From positions 3,419,501 through 3,483,500 of the forward strand of contig JAFMOC010000011.1 in NCBI GenBank assembly GCA_019802505.1: a stretch of 64,000 nt of DNA, written 5' to 3'. Positions 33,054-44,172 of this stretch are shown piece by piece. The position numbers were made by a program, and so were the translations under genes. The notes under the pieces were generated by a model, which worked only from the letters and a program-made list of their open reading frames with translations, was not told the DNA's origin and did no database searches. The stretch is from Corydoras sp. C115. Taxonomy: Eukaryota > Chordata > Actinopteri > Siluriformes > Callichthyidae. Every line of letters starts with the position of its first letter. The first letter of the stretch is position 1.

Positions 33054-33660
33054 AAATAATCATATAGCATTATGATAGCACAAAACTACTACACTGACTG
33101 TTTCAGCCTTAGGGAGCGTTATCCTAGATTTTCTTGCTGAGAATAACTTCTGATATATGTGACCATTATTGATTTTTACCCATGTGATGTGAAACCAACA
33201 ATCAGTACTGTGGTTTGAAATGGCTCTGCAACAAGAGCCAAGACGTCAAAGAGTCGCCAAAAAATGTTTCAATTACATTGCCGTCCAAGACAATCTGTCC
33301 CTCAAAACACTTCAAATCTAAAGGTTGGTCACACCCTAAACCATTTTCAAATGAAATGACATTTTTGGAAATACATTATTAGGAGATGTTTAGATAATTA
33401 TAAAGAAGATAAATCATTTTCAAATGAATCAGCTATATTTAATGCAGTTAGGAGATTATGATATATGCTTCATGCTTCAAACTTTGCATTCAATTTAATA
33501 CAAATATATTTTTAAAAATCAACAACTGTACTACTTTAGTGAGCTGTTCCTTATTGTTCTTTCTTTGTATATTTTATTCATTCCATGTTATAACTTTATA
33601 TTATAGTTATTTTACTTTACTTACTTTACTTTATAGTTATAACCTTTTATTAAATGACAA
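32060..33660. other. AT-rich intergenic stretch with one (AT)n tract
   Basis: Besides the microsatellite at 32969-33050, I see no repeat family, exon or long frame in this 1.6 kb. Confidence 0.45.
32969..33050. repeat. (AT)n microsatellite
   Basis: A pure TA run of about 80 bases, the longest of its kind in the window apart from the compound tract at 60.1 kb. Confidence 0.95.
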
Positions 33661-33669
33661 TAGAATTAG

Positions 33670-33917
33670 GGGCGGCACGGTGGCTTAGTGGTTAGCACGT
33701 TCGCCTCTCAGCGCTACGGATTCCCGGTTCGAATCCCCATCTGGGTGGAGTTTCCATGTTCTCCCCGTGTCCGCGTGGGTTTCCTCCGGGTTTCCTCCGG
33801 GTTCTCGGGTTTCCTCCCACAGTCCATGGATCAAGTCAATTGAGTTCTCCAAATTGCCCCATATAGAGTGTCTGTGTGAGTGAGTGTGTGCCCAGAGATG
33901 GATTGGTGCCTGGGGCA
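33670..33917 (+). mobile_element. SINE family A, front two thirds
   Basis: Intact head (GGGGCGGCACGGTGGCTTAG), B box and middle, ending at GATGGATTGGTGCC where an LTR-like segment begins. TTTCCTCCGGG is duplicated in the middle. Confidence 0.88.
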
Positions 33918-34335
33918 CCTGTCCCTCATTTGTGTATTCATTGTCTCCGTTGGGTGATTGGTTTATTTTGTGCACGTGATTGGGTGTTTTTCTTACTTAG
34001 TTTCCGTGTTCCCTCTCCCCCCGTGCACGTCTTTGTTTCGGTACATCCCGATGTTAGTTCGTTTGTTTTGTTCCCCCCTTTCTGTTGGTGTCCCTACACC
34101 ATTTTTTAATAATAAATCCATTTTGTTTTTATACCCGGTGTCTCTGGACTCTCCTTCCTCGCTCAACCACAGTACAACGCTGCGCACTATCCCCGTGCAG
34201 GTTGTATTCGCGTTTCACCCAGCGGACTGGCATACGCAATTTTCTCCGCATAGCCGTTCCCAGGAAACGCTCACTAGGCGCGAGCGGCGTACGCATTCCC
34301 TCCTGCGTAGCTGATCATCCCGGGGAAGAACGAGC
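33918..34335 (+). mobile_element. LTR-like remnant between two SINE pieces
   Basis: Starts TGGGGCACCTGTCC and contains an AATAATAAAT poly(A)-signal-like run followed by GTGTCTCTGGACTCTCCTTC, a layout seen in fish Gypsy-type LTRs. The right part (GTATTCGCGTTTCACCCAGC onward) is GC-rich and may be a second element. No gag-pol is present. Confidence 0.45.
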
Positions 34336-34560
34336 GCTTCTAACAGGATTCCTGGTTTGAAACCAAATCTGGGTGGAGTTTCCATGTTCTCCCCATGTCC
34401 ATGTGGGTTTCCTCCGGGTTCTCCAGTTTCCTCCCACAGGCCAAAAACATGGATCAAGGTCAATTGAATTCTACAAAATTGCCCCATATAGAGTGTGTTT
34501 GGGTGTGTGTCTGTGTGTGTGAGTGTGTGCCCAGCGATAGATTGGTGCCCTGACCTGTTA
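34336..34560 (+). mobile_element. SINE family A, middle portion
   Basis: Runs from the B-box region (GGATTCCTGGTTTGAAACC) to GATTGGTGCCCTGACC. Head and tail are missing. It overlaps in content with the piece at 33670, so the two are separate partial copies and not one SINE split by an insertion. Confidence 0.8.
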
Positions 34561-34564
34561 AATC

Positions 34565-35245
34565 CATGTTTTTAGACTGTTGGGGGAAACCAGAAAAACT
34601 TAAACATTTTTAAGTGCTGCCTGTAGTGTCTAGATCCATATTTTTAAAAATATATACCCAAACAAAAATGTTGTACATTGTCAGGAGTAAAATAAAAACA
34701 TACTTATTTAAATATGTGCAGTAGTGAGGGCAAGAAACGATCGAGTTTAAAATATACTGTCACATTAGATTTGTTATTGTACTTAAATGCAGCGTTCTAA
34801 ACTTGTAATTATATTTGTGTTCCATTAAACAAAGGCGTCTCTAATGGGTGTACCCCAGCTTACATGATGACATCATTACACAGCAGGGTGTCAGATTAAA
34901 ACTTCAGTAATTGAAAGTACTTTAATTAAGCAATAAGCAAAGACAAGGTTTGTGTTACTAATACATGTTTACACACATGGGGTGCAAAATGACTGCAAAA
35001 TCAGGTACAGAGTTTCACATGTGGCACACAGCCGGAGATTACACAGAGCTGTCGACTCCGAAGCAAAGGGCATTATGTAAAAAAATTACAAAACCAAGGT
35101 CATACAGCTGGTTTGTATTTTAGTCGTCTTGCAATTTTTGTTTGTTGTGTCACAAGTTCAGCTTCGGCACATCTCTCTTTTTCCAAAGTGTCTTGTTACA
35201 AAGCTTGTTTGTTTGTTTCTTCCTGTTTCATACCACTAACAGGAA
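34565..35245. other. Intergenic sequence, nothing recognised
   Basis: AT-rich unique sequence. The first 50 bases contain a further scrap of family A (CCATGTTTTTAGACTGT on the opposite strand). Confidence 0.4.
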
Positions 35246-35249
35246 GTCA

Positions 35250-35530
35250 GATGCCCAGGACAGTGTCAATTCAGTGCTGGACACTCACACACACAGACAC
35301 ACAGACACACACACACACACACACTCACACGCTATATGGGGCAATTTAGAGGAGCCAATTCACCCGTGGGACTGTGGGATGAACACACAGACATGAATCC
35401 ATGCTTTTTGGACTGTGTGATGACCACATGGACGGGGAGAACATGAAAACTCCACCCAAATTAAAATATAAGCCTGGATCCCCAGCGCTGAGAGGCGGAC
35501 GTGCCAACTATTATGTCACTGTGCCGCCCA
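35250..35530 (-). mobile_element. SINE family A, tail-truncated copy
   Basis: The minus-strand head ends at GTGCCGCCC (35521-35529). The middle and CA-rich region are recognisable. The left part stops at CCAGGACAGTG without the GGATAAAGC tail. One internal segment is duplicated (CATG and TTTTTGGACTGTG region). Confidence 0.8.
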
Positions 35531-36145
35531 ATGTGAAAACTGTATTTCTAAAAATAAACTTTTGACTTAACAAACCATCAATAAGGTGTAGTGTTTATAA
35601 TATAAACAAATAGGAATTTGTAATCAGTTAAATTCTTTTGCTATAACATGCTATCTGTACTGTAAAACTTGCCAATATTTACACATTAAAAATGCTGACT
35701 ACTATAAAAACAAGAAACCAAGATTTTTTCTAAAACTTATATTTTACAGCTATCAGCTTCAAAATACAATAAATTACATAGAAACACAACTTCAGCTGAG
35801 GAAATGATGGAAAATGGGGGAAGGGGCCTAAAAATAGAGGACTTCCAATAAAATGTTCATGATGTTCATCATCAAGGTTCTCTATTGAATAAAAGACAAA
35901 AAGCATTTAATGTCAATTACAATTTTGGTTTTGTGTGTAACCATCAGAAGGAATGGGGATAATCCAGCAACACAAAACACCTCTTAGTCATCCCGACCTT
36001 TGAGTAGTGTAGATTATAATTCTGATTTTTGATTTTCTGTTTATACTTTAGACAGTCATGGTTTAGATTTATTCTTCTTGTGCATCGCATTCGTTATCCA
36101 CATTCCCCTAATTTCCTAATTTATGACATATTCACCTTGTTTCAT

Positions 36146-36455
36146 TCTGACACAACATTCATTCATTCATTAATTATGCTTAATGCCCATCCAGGGGAGA
36201 ACATTTTATGCACCAATCTATCGCTGGGCCCACTCACTCACTCAGACACACAAACACAAACTATGTAAGGCAATTTAGAGCATTTGATTTACCTTGATCT
36301 ATGTTTTTGGACTGTGGGAGGAGGAACCTGGAGGAAACCTCATGCAGGCATAGGGAAAACATGGAAACTCCACCCATATTGGGATTCGAACCGGGAATCC
36401 CCATCGCTGAGAGGCGAACATGCTAACCACCAAGTGCCGCCCGTCTGACACAACA
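36146..36455 (-). mobile_element. SINE family A with 12-bp duplication
   Basis: TCTGACACAACA at 36146-36157 and 36444-36455 is a perfect target-site duplication around a minus-strand copy with an internal deletion in the tail half. Confidence 0.92.
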
Positions 36456-36753
36456 GTTTCACATTAAAATATTTTAATTTTGAGAACATGGAAAAATCCT
36501 GGTCCTGGATTGTATTCTCCATTCTTCCACACCAAACACACTCAACCACTTTGTGGACTGGAGAACAGTCATGCTTGAACGCAAAAAGACTTTCCCTGAA
36601 CTATTTCTAAAAAGTTGGAAGCATATAATTGGCTAGGTGATTTTATACACCTGTACCAACAGAACACAATGTGACTTTCAGAACTCAATGATTGTATCCA
36701 AATATTTTTATCACAGGTTCTAAATGTAAAAGCAGAATAATAATATAAAAAAA

Positions 36754-37170
36754 AGGTTCTCTGGTTTCCTCCCACAGTCCAAAAACATAAATTCAAGGTA
36801 AATTGAATGCTCTAAATTGCCCATTATAGAGTGTGTGTGAGTGTGCCCAGCAATAGATTGGCGCCCTGTCCTGAGTGTATCTGCCCTCGACCCCTAGTAG
36901 AGGATTAAGAGAAAGATAATGAATGAATGAAGTCTTAATTAATCTTTATCAGCAACCCACTCAAAAGCATTATCAAGAAATAGAAGGTCTTAGGTTCTAT
37001 CAACACTTCACTTTGTTTGGATTATCCTTTCAATCCCTTGATGAGCCAGGAGGATATTGCAACATCCATTGTCATATTTTAAAATCTTTACAATAAAGAC
37101 TTTTAAAGAAAAAAATGGTCAATGACCATTCTGCAACTGACCATAGTCTTACTGGCTTACATAAAGTAAG
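36754..37170 (+). repeat. Dispersed direct duplication, copy 1 (SINE plus flank)
   Basis: A partial family A SINE (36754-36931, from GGTTCTCTGGTTTCC to (ATGA)n) followed by about 240 bp containing ATTATCAAGAAATAGAAGGT, TTGATGAGCCAGGAGGATAT and GACCATAGTCTTACTGGCTT. The same SINE-plus-flank order recurs at 39.6-40.1 kb. Confidence 0.85.
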
Positions 37171-37296
37171 ACAATTAAAATAAAAAAAAAAAGCCATGGA
37201 ACAGAATGTAACTTCAGAACTCAAATATTGTGTCCTAATATTTTTCATTACAGGTTCTACAGTGTATATATAAAAGCAGAATAATTTTTATTGATT

Positions 37297-37645
37297 TGAA
37301 TCTAACAAGGGTGGCATGGTGGCTTAGTTATCACACTCTCAGCACTAGGGATTCCTGCTTCGAATCCCAATCTGGGTGGAGTTTCAATGTTCTCCTGCTG
37401 TCCGCGTGAGTTTCCTCCAGGTCCAAAAACATAAATCAAGGTCAACTGAATTCTCCAAATTGCCCCATATAGAGTGTGTTTGTGTGAGTGAGTGTGTGCC
37501 CAGTCATAGATTGGTGTCCTGTCCTGGGTGTATCTGCCCAGCGCCCGGAACGTTCTCCCCTGGATGGGCATGGGGAACCCCCCCCCCGTGACCCTAGTAG
37601 AGAATAAAGCAAAAGATAAAGGATGGATGGATGGGTGAATCTAAC
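37297..37645 (+). mobile_element. SINE family A with 10-bp duplication
   Basis: TGAATCTAAC at 37297-37306 and 37636-37645 flanks a plus-strand copy with a slightly shortened head and a (GGAT)n tail. Confidence 0.9.
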
Positions 37646-38029
37646 TACAAAAGTCAGTTATCCTTGGCACTGTTGTGCTGTAGGCTACATGCTTCCATTT
37701 ACTTTCTGTTATTTGTCACAGATTACAATTTTCCTTTCCAAAGTTCCCGTCTTTGGTCCTTGTTTGTTGTTTAACCGGTACCTCCACCAGTGTTGTTCAC
37801 CTGCGATTGTTTTCAGGTAATTCTCTTTTGTGAATAAGTTGCATTGTTACTTACTATGGTGTAGGTCATTTCGGAAAAGTTAGTTTTCCTTATGAAGCTT
37901 ATCTTATCTCTTATCCTACCTATATTTTGCTGTATTAGTTTTAGGTTTTTTTCTACTCCTGAATTTTGTTTCTTAAATAAATCCTAAATTTATTCTGCTT
38001 CTGTTCCTGAATAGACTCTGGACCTAACT
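37646..38029 (+). mobile_element. Possible LTR remnant
   Basis: Contains TTAAATAAATCCTAAATTTA and then CTGTTCCTGAATAGACTCTG near the right end, the poly(A)-signal and R/U5-like order of an LTR. It ends where another LTR-like segment starts (TGTAACGAGGGG). Homology is not proven. Confidence 0.3.
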
Positions 38030-38338
38030 GTAACGAGGGGTGGGCAACGAATGATGAACGGAGACCGGATTTCTCCGGACAGGAACGGGTTTTATTACAC
38101 ACTGCATTCAACCTCACATTTAAATCACAGATGTGCTGGCATGGTGTGGCTAGCCGAAATCCCGCTCCCGTCGGGTCCATGGAATCTCTCTCCCTACGGC
38201 ATATGATGTCACAGCTTCTAAAGCTGCACAAGCCATCAGACGGAGCCGGATCAGGTGCACTAATCAATTTTCCTAATGCCTGATGAGCGCATCGGCTCCG
38301 CCACTTCTCGTTGCCCCCAACGCCACCGCAGCACCACA
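38030..38338 (-). mobile_element. LTR-like element, minus strand
   Basis: Starts TGTAACG and ends ACCACA on the plus strand. On the minus strand AATAAAACCCGTTCCTGTCC provides a poly(A)-signal-like motif about 75 bases before the end. GC content is higher than the flanks. A SINE family A copy is inserted at its right edge. Confidence 0.45.
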
Positions 38339-38706
38339 CTATCCATCCATCCATCCATCCATCTATTATCTTCCTCTTTATCCTGTACTAGGGTCGCAGG
38401 GGGGGGTTCCCCATGTCCATCCAGGGGAGAACATTTCGGGCGCTCAGCAGATACACCCAGGACAGGGGGCCAATCCATCGCTGGGCACATACTCACAGAG
38501 ACAAACACACTCTACATGGGGCAATTTGGAGAATTCAATTGACCTTGATCCATGTTTTTGGACTGTGGGAGGAAACCGGAGAACCTGGAGGAAACCCACA
38601 CAGACACATGGAAACTCCACCCAGATTGGGATTCAAACCAGGAATCTCTAGCAATGAGAGAAGAATGTGCTAACCACTAAGCCACCGTGCCGCCCGCCAC
38701 CACACT
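38332..38706 (-). mobile_element. SINE family A, full length, 9-bp duplication
   Basis: CACCACACT at 38332-38340 and 38698-38706 bounds the element (38341-38697). Tail (CATC)n at the left and GCCACCGTGCCGCCC head at the right are both complete. The insertion site is the end of an LTR-like segment. Confidence 0.93.
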
Positions 38707-39475
38707 GACTTTCTTAATTTTGTAGTATTACTGAAATTATTATACTTTTGTGGTAAGATAATGAGAAAACCACGTATAGTGCCTGATCGTACCTCAGATG
38801 TAAGCAAGCACAAGGATGGTTGCTTAGAGAGCATGCGCACCCTAAAAAAAATAATTAAAAGAAACAAAAGGCAAAATTGGGTGGTAGGCGAGCCAGTCCT
38901 AATTGTCCTCTTGCTTCGCTAGCCATGCCGAGATGCTTGAGGGAGTCCTTGTCCTCATTTGCCACCCACTCAGTGCAATGTCAATGAAGCAAGAGCTGTA
39001 CCAGTGGTGAATAAGCACTCTACAATGGCTCCTGTCAACACCAGTGGTGGGTTAACTCTTTTTTCTAGCCAACTGCTTTTATTTTAAGCGGGTCTGGCGA
39101 GACTTATTGTGCTCTGCTAACGGCCGGTCAAGCAAAACAAAAATGTGCAGCTATCCTTCCCTACCGCCATGCCAGAAAAACAGCAAGCCAAGTATAGGAT
39201 ATGGATACGGTATCAGTGCACACAATAAAATATGTGCAGGCAAGATGTGGTGAAGTTCAAATAAACAAAACTGTTGATAATGTCATAATTATTGGCTTTA
39301 GAAGCATCAGCAGATAAAGCAATGTACCTGAATCTTATCACTGTAGCTATCATGTTACAAAAATACATTTTTTCCAGTGCAATTTACAACTTGTCTGTAA
39401 TTCTGAAGGTTAATACTGCTTATGTACATAAGTTACATTGTATACTTGAGTAACTACATTTTCTAAAGTCTTAAT
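38707..39475. other. Intergenic sequence containing an unassigned repeat
   Basis: The part 38860-39210 resembles 53515-53890 in order and partial sequence (GCCGAGATGC / GCCGAAATTC, CCTTGTCCT, GCTTTTATTTTAAGCGGGTC / GCTTTTATTTTTAGCGAGTC). The family is unknown to me. The rest shows nothing. Confidence 0.45.
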
Positions 39476-39484
39476 TAGGGTGAC

Positions 39485-39850
39485 AAATTAGTGGTTAGCT
39501 TAGGTTAGCAGGTTTGCTTCTACGCTCTGGGGATCTAGGTTCGAATCCCAATCTGGGTGGGGTTGCCATGTTCTCCCCATGTCAGCGTGGGTTTCCTTCG
39601 GGTTCTCCGGTTTCCTCCCACAGTCCAAAAACATGAATTCAAGGTAAATTGAATTCTCTGCATTGTCCCTTATAGAGTGTGTTTGTGTGTGAGTGAGTGT
39701 GTGTGCCCAGCGATAGACTGGCACCCTGTCCTGGGTATATCTGCCCAGAACCCCAAAAATTCTCCCTTAGATGGGCATGGGGATCCCCCTGCCACCCTAG
39801 TACACGATTAAGAGAAAGATAATTAAGTAATAAATAAATGAATGAATGAA
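39485..39850 (+). mobile_element. SINE family A copy
   Basis: Degraded head (TTAGTGGTTAGCTTAGG), intact B box and middle, tail (AATG)n. Its right part, together with the following 240 bp, is duplicated at 36.75-37.17 kb. Confidence 0.85.
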
Positions 39851-40092
39851 TAAATTCTTAATATATATTTATCAGCAAACCTGCTCAAAACCATTATCAA
39901 GAAATAGAAGGTCTTAGGTTCTACCAACACCTTACTTTGATTGGATTATACTTTCAATCAATTGATGAGCCAGGAGGATATTGCAACATACAAATGTCAA
40001 TTTTGTCAGCCTTAAAAGACTTTACAATAAAGACAGGTCAATGACCATTCTGCAACTGACCATAGTCTTACTGGCTTACATAAAGTAAGACA
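39610..40092 (+). repeat. Dispersed direct duplication, copy 2
   Basis: SINE part followed by a flank with CATTATCAAGAAATAGAAGG, TTGATGAGCCAGGAGGATAT and GACCATAGTCTTACTGGCTT, in the order seen at 36.75-37.17 kb. Divergence is modest and includes small indels. Confidence 0.85.
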
Positions 40093-40326
40093 TCAAAAAA
40101 AACCATGCTGAGCATAATTTCCAATTTTTTGTCATGTGGTACATGTACTCATGATTAGGTAAGACTTGATTGTTTGAACCGAATAGTTCCACTTCCAAAA
40201 TAAAAACAATGCTATTGGATAAAAGTCAATGGCTTAATGTCCTTGAGTGTACATTTATTCTAAGTTAGTATTTCTAAATGTGTCAAGAAATAAAATTTTA
40301 AACAATTACAATTATTGGCATTCCTG

Positions 40327-40698
40327 TGTTTAATACTTTCATTCATTCATTATCTCCCGCTTTATCCTCTACCAGGGTCGCGGTGGGGTTCCCCATGCCC
40401 ATCCAAGGAGGAACGTCTCGGGCGCTGGGCAGATAGACCCAGGACAGGGCGCCAATCCATCGCTGGGCACACACTCACTCACTCATACACACTCTATATG
40501 GGGCAATTTGGAGAACTCAATTGACTTGATCCATGTTTTTGGACTGTGGGAGGAAACCGGAGAACCCGAAGGAAACCCACGCGGACACGGGGAGAACATG
40601 GAAACTCCACCAAGTTGGGGATTCGAACCGGTAATCCCTAGCGCTGAGAGGCGAACGTGCTAACCACTAAGCCACCGTGCCGCCCTGTTTAATACTTT
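40327..40698 (-). mobile_element. SINE family A, full length, 13-bp duplication
   Basis: TGTTTAATACTTT at 40327-40339 and 40686-40698 flanks a complete, little-mutated copy (40340-40685). This is the best reference copy for the family in the window: GGGCGGCACGGTGGCTTAGT head, intact A and B boxes, and (ATGA)n tail on the minus strand. Confidence 0.95.
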
Positions 40699-40929
40699 AT
40701 ACAAATGTATTTACCTATGAAATACCACTTAGTGTTCTGCTGTTACATCTCACAAGGTTTAAGAGCTGGTAAATTTCTGTCTACAGAAACTCTGTGTTTT
40801 TAGTGTCCTCTTTTGTGCACTGTTCATTCACCCCACAGCCCTATGTTTTGGATCATTGATGAGATACTCAGTGATGACCCACTTGTAGTTTCTTGGCAGA
40901 AGCAAAAAGATTTTGATTTTAATGTCCTT

Positions 40930-41107
40930 GTATTTAATGGTGCCCAGCAATGGATTGGCGACCTGTCCTGGGTGTATCTGCCCAGTGCCTGAAACGTTCT
41001 CCCCTGGATGGGCATGAGGAACCAACCCCCCCCCCCCACACACACACACACACAACCCTAGTAGAGGATAAAGTGAAAGATAATGGATGGATGGATGTAT
41101 TTAATGG
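40930..41107 (+). mobile_element. 5'-truncated SINE family A with 11-bp duplication
   Basis: GTATTTAATGG at 40930-40940 and 41097-41107 bounds a copy that contains only the tail half, from TGCCCAGCAATGG to (GGAT)n. Truncation at the 5' end inside an intact duplication is typical of target-primed reverse transcription. Confidence 0.92.
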
Positions 41108-41109
41108 AC

Positions 41110-41555
41110 TTCATGATGCCATACACCTAACAATACTTTTCACCGTACTTAACAGTGGGCATAGATTCTCTTCAGAATAGTTATACTCCATTCTTTGTCA
41201 AACCCACCTTAAGTGTTTTTGTTTTCAACAAACCATGGGGAACGGTTTCAGTCCATGTCTCAGTAGTATACATCAATCTCCAGGCACTTACTTTTGTGGT
41301 AAGTTGACAGAAAATGTTTTTTTTAAAGAATTCTTCCAAAAAACATCAAAAGTACAGGATGCTTCTTTTTTCTGTAACTCTCCAACCATGAGCATTGGGG
41401 GATATTTGCCTCTTGTATGATTCTTCTTACCCCACATGGGTACAAAAACCTGGGTCCTCTTCCAGTTTAGTAGTTACAATTGACTAAAACTTTGTCAGTT
41501 ATTGTAGATATTGGTTTACTGAGTGAGTGAGGCCTAAATATATTTATCTGTATTT
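41110..41555. other. Intergenic sequence, nothing recognised
   Basis: Unique AT-rich sequence. A 60-codon frame at 41235-41420 has no support. Confidence 0.4.
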
Positions 41556-41557
41556 AA

Positions 41558-41933
41558 ATCATGTTTAAGGCAGCACGGTGGCTTAGTGGTTAGCACGTTC
41601 GCCTCTCAGCACTAGGGATTACCGGTTCGAATCCCCATCTGGGTGGAGTTTCCATGTTCTCCCCGTGTCCGCGTGGGTTTTCTCCGGGTTCTCCGGTTTC
41701 CTCCCACAGTCCAAAAACATGGATCAAGTCAATTGAGTTCTCCAAATTGCCCCATATAGAGTGTGTATGAGTGAGTGAGTGTGTGCCCAGCGATGGATTG
41801 GCGCCCTGTCCTGGGTGTATCTGCCCAGCGCCCAAGATGTTCTCCCCTGGATGGGCATGGGGAACCCCACCGCGACCCTAATAGAGGATAAAGCGGGAGA
41901 TAATGAATGTATGAATGAATATATCATGTTTAA
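41558..41933 (+). mobile_element. SINE family A, full length, 11-bp duplication
   Basis: ATCATGTTTAA at 41558-41568 and 41923-41933 flanks a complete copy with intact A and B boxes and an (ATGA)n-type tail. Little divergence from the 40.3 kb copy. Confidence 0.94.
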
Positions 41934-42233
41934 TTTGCCTTTCCAATGTTAAATTAAAAACAGAAAATAAACAGTAAAGCATAGACAATAAACATTTGTT
42001 TTATATCAATACATGAAAATAAAAATATTTAAAAAATATATTTATCTAATTTTTTAATCACATTTAGTTTTTACTTTTTTTTCATAGGGTATATTTTTTT
42101 AGATGAGAAAAAATAAGATTTATCAAAAATCTATTTTTATAAACATTTTATAAACTTATCCCATGTAATTATATAGTAAATTGCTTTCAAAGACAAATTG
42201 TGTGGTCTTAGGAACTATGACATTTATTAAATT

Positions 42234-42526
42234 TGTTTACTAATCCATTCATCCATTATCTTCTGCTTGCCCATTTCCCATGCCCTTTTAGGGGAGAACG
42301 TTTGTTTGGGCGTTGGGCAGATACACCCAGGACAGGGCGCCAATCCATCGCTGGGTACACACTCACTCACACAGACACACACAATTCATCTTGATTGTGG
42401 AAGTGTGGGAGGAACACGGGGAAAACATGGAAACTTCACCCAGATTGGGATTCGAACCAGGAATTCCTAGCACTGAGAGGAGAACATGATAACCACTAAG
42501 CCACCGTGCCTCTGTTTACTATTCCA
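42234..42526 (-). mobile_element. SINE family A with 14-bp imperfect duplication
   Basis: TGTTTACTAATCCA (42234-42247) and TGTTTACTATTCCA (42513-42526) differ at one base. The copy has a shortened middle. Confidence 0.88.
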
Positions 42527-42677
42527 ATAAACTCAATTTTTTATTAACTACCTACCATACCTACATTCATTCTGCATTTAGAAGTACAAGATCATTTTTG
42601 AATCTTTAAACTAAGATGTTAAAGAAAGTTTAAATTTATTAAGAAGAATTATGAGTATTTGGTTGTCAGTCTGTCTG

Positions 42678-42679
<2 letters not shown>

Positions 42680-42731
<52 letters not shown>
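42680..42731. repeat. (GT)n microsatellite
   Basis: A pure GT run of about 50 bases. Reading frames starting in it are artefacts. Confidence 0.95.
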
Positions 42732-42733
<2 letters not shown>

Positions 42734-42759
42734 CATTCTTTGGCACCACCTTTTTAAGG

Positions 42760-43060
42760 TCAGTCATTTTTCTGACCCTGCGCAGGGTAGATCTCCCCCG
42801 ACAGTTCTCATCAGCAACACTACACTGCACACCGAGATGCAACGTAAAAATGAAGTGCAGAGAGGGAGGAATTTTGTGACAGCCAATCAGCCCATCTCCC
42901 TGCTTTCACATAGCTCCTTCCCACCCTCAGATATCCTAATGCCCCCCCACCCCCAACTCGTTCATATTCTTCAGCAGCTCCGGCTTGTGCACACTCACCA
43001 CCCATTTTCCCTCTTGCTACCCAATCAATACTGCTCATCACCTTTCATCTGACCAGCCTG
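42760..43060. promoter_or_regulatory. Unique GC-richer segment, candidate regulatory element
   Basis: Contains TTTTGTGACAGCCAATCAGC, a CCAAT box beside a TGACAG (MEIS/TGIF-type) core, in sequence denser than its surroundings. Function is inferred from motif and composition only. Confidence 0.3.
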
Positions 43061-43527
43061 TAGAGGAACTCTGCTTTCTGGAAAGAACTCTGACTCTTAG
43101 TCTGCTGACTTCATCTTCCTCATGGGAATAATGCAAGGAGTGTTTCCAAGAGGGCAAACATATAGTACAGTCAAAACTGAAAACAACCAAACACTCATTA
43201 TATTTTGTTTGTGAAAGAAGTTGTAGGATATGAGAAACAGTCCCGTATATGTTTCAGGTTTTTGTTTGTTAAAAAATAGCTTTTCTTTCTGGAATAGCAT
43301 TCTAGTTTATAAGGTTATGAGAAAGTTCATTCAAGTAAAGCCAAATGGTGGTCATATTTACACTGCGTTTGAACAGCTGGAAATAAGATCAACACAATTT
43401 TTGTTAAACAAACTTTGAGTTTATGATTCAGCAAGATATAGGATATGCATTTGTGGTTAGGGGGAGTTATATCTGAGCAGTTACCTTTTTTATTTACAAT
43501 AGTGGCATCTCCATCTGCCTAAAGTGC

Positions 43528-43536
<9 letters not shown>

Positions 43537-43579
<43 letters not shown>
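43537..43579. repeat. (AT)n microsatellite
   Basis: A TA run that begins right after AGTGCTATATAAATA, which resembles the 3' end of the repeat at 62.5-62.76 kb. It may have grown from that tail. Confidence 0.9.
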
Positions 43580-43581
<2 letters not shown>

Positions 43582-43679
43582 TAACTGAACATACAGAGTA
43601 AATAAAGACTTGGTAACTCCAAAAAACACTTTTAATATCTACATATTAGTAGATATTAAGTGTTTTTTGCAGTGTGTGT

Positions 43680-43931
43680 AAATGGGCAATTTAGAACAGC
43701 CAAATGATGAAGTGACTTATTTTGCCTACTGTGCGTACACACAAAGGAATTTGTCCTTCACATTCAACCCATCCGTGCAGTGAAACACACATATACACAC
43801 TGGTGAAGTGAGCACATGTGTCCGGAACGGTGGACAGCCTTTAATATGGCGCCCAGGGAGAAATTGGGGTCAGGTGCCTTGCCCAAGGGCACTTTAGCCA
43901 TGATACTTGGCAGTACCGAGAATCAAACCAG
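43680..43931 (-). mobile_element. SINE family C (tRNA-type) copy
   Basis: Contains GGTGCCTTGCCCAAGGGCAC and the opposite-strand form of CCCATTTAC / AAACACACAT segments found in a SINE that I recall as common in otophysan fish. It abuts a family A copy at 43932. Confidence 0.65.
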
Positions 43932-44172
43932 CTGGGCAGATACACCCAGGACAGGGCGCCAATCTATCACTGGGCACACATTCACTCACACACTCTATAT
44001 ATACACTCTATACCTTGATTCATGTTTTTGGACTGTAGGAGGAAACCAGAGAACCCGGGGGAATCCCACGCGGACACAGGGAGAACATGGAAACTCCACC
44101 CAGATTGAGATTCGAACCGGGAATCCCTAGCGCTGAGAGGCGAATGTGCTAACCACTAAGCCACCGTACCTT
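43932..44172 (-). mobile_element. SINE family A, tail-truncated copy
   Basis: Begins at GCTGGGCAGATACACCCAGG and runs to the head end CTAAGCCACCGTACC. The tail side is cut exactly where family C sequence stops. Confidence 0.85.

Noticed and set aside
38260..38673. Overlapping ORFs of 80-120 codons on both strands
   Set aside because: They are translations of SINE family A, and the same peptides recur at many family A sites in the window.
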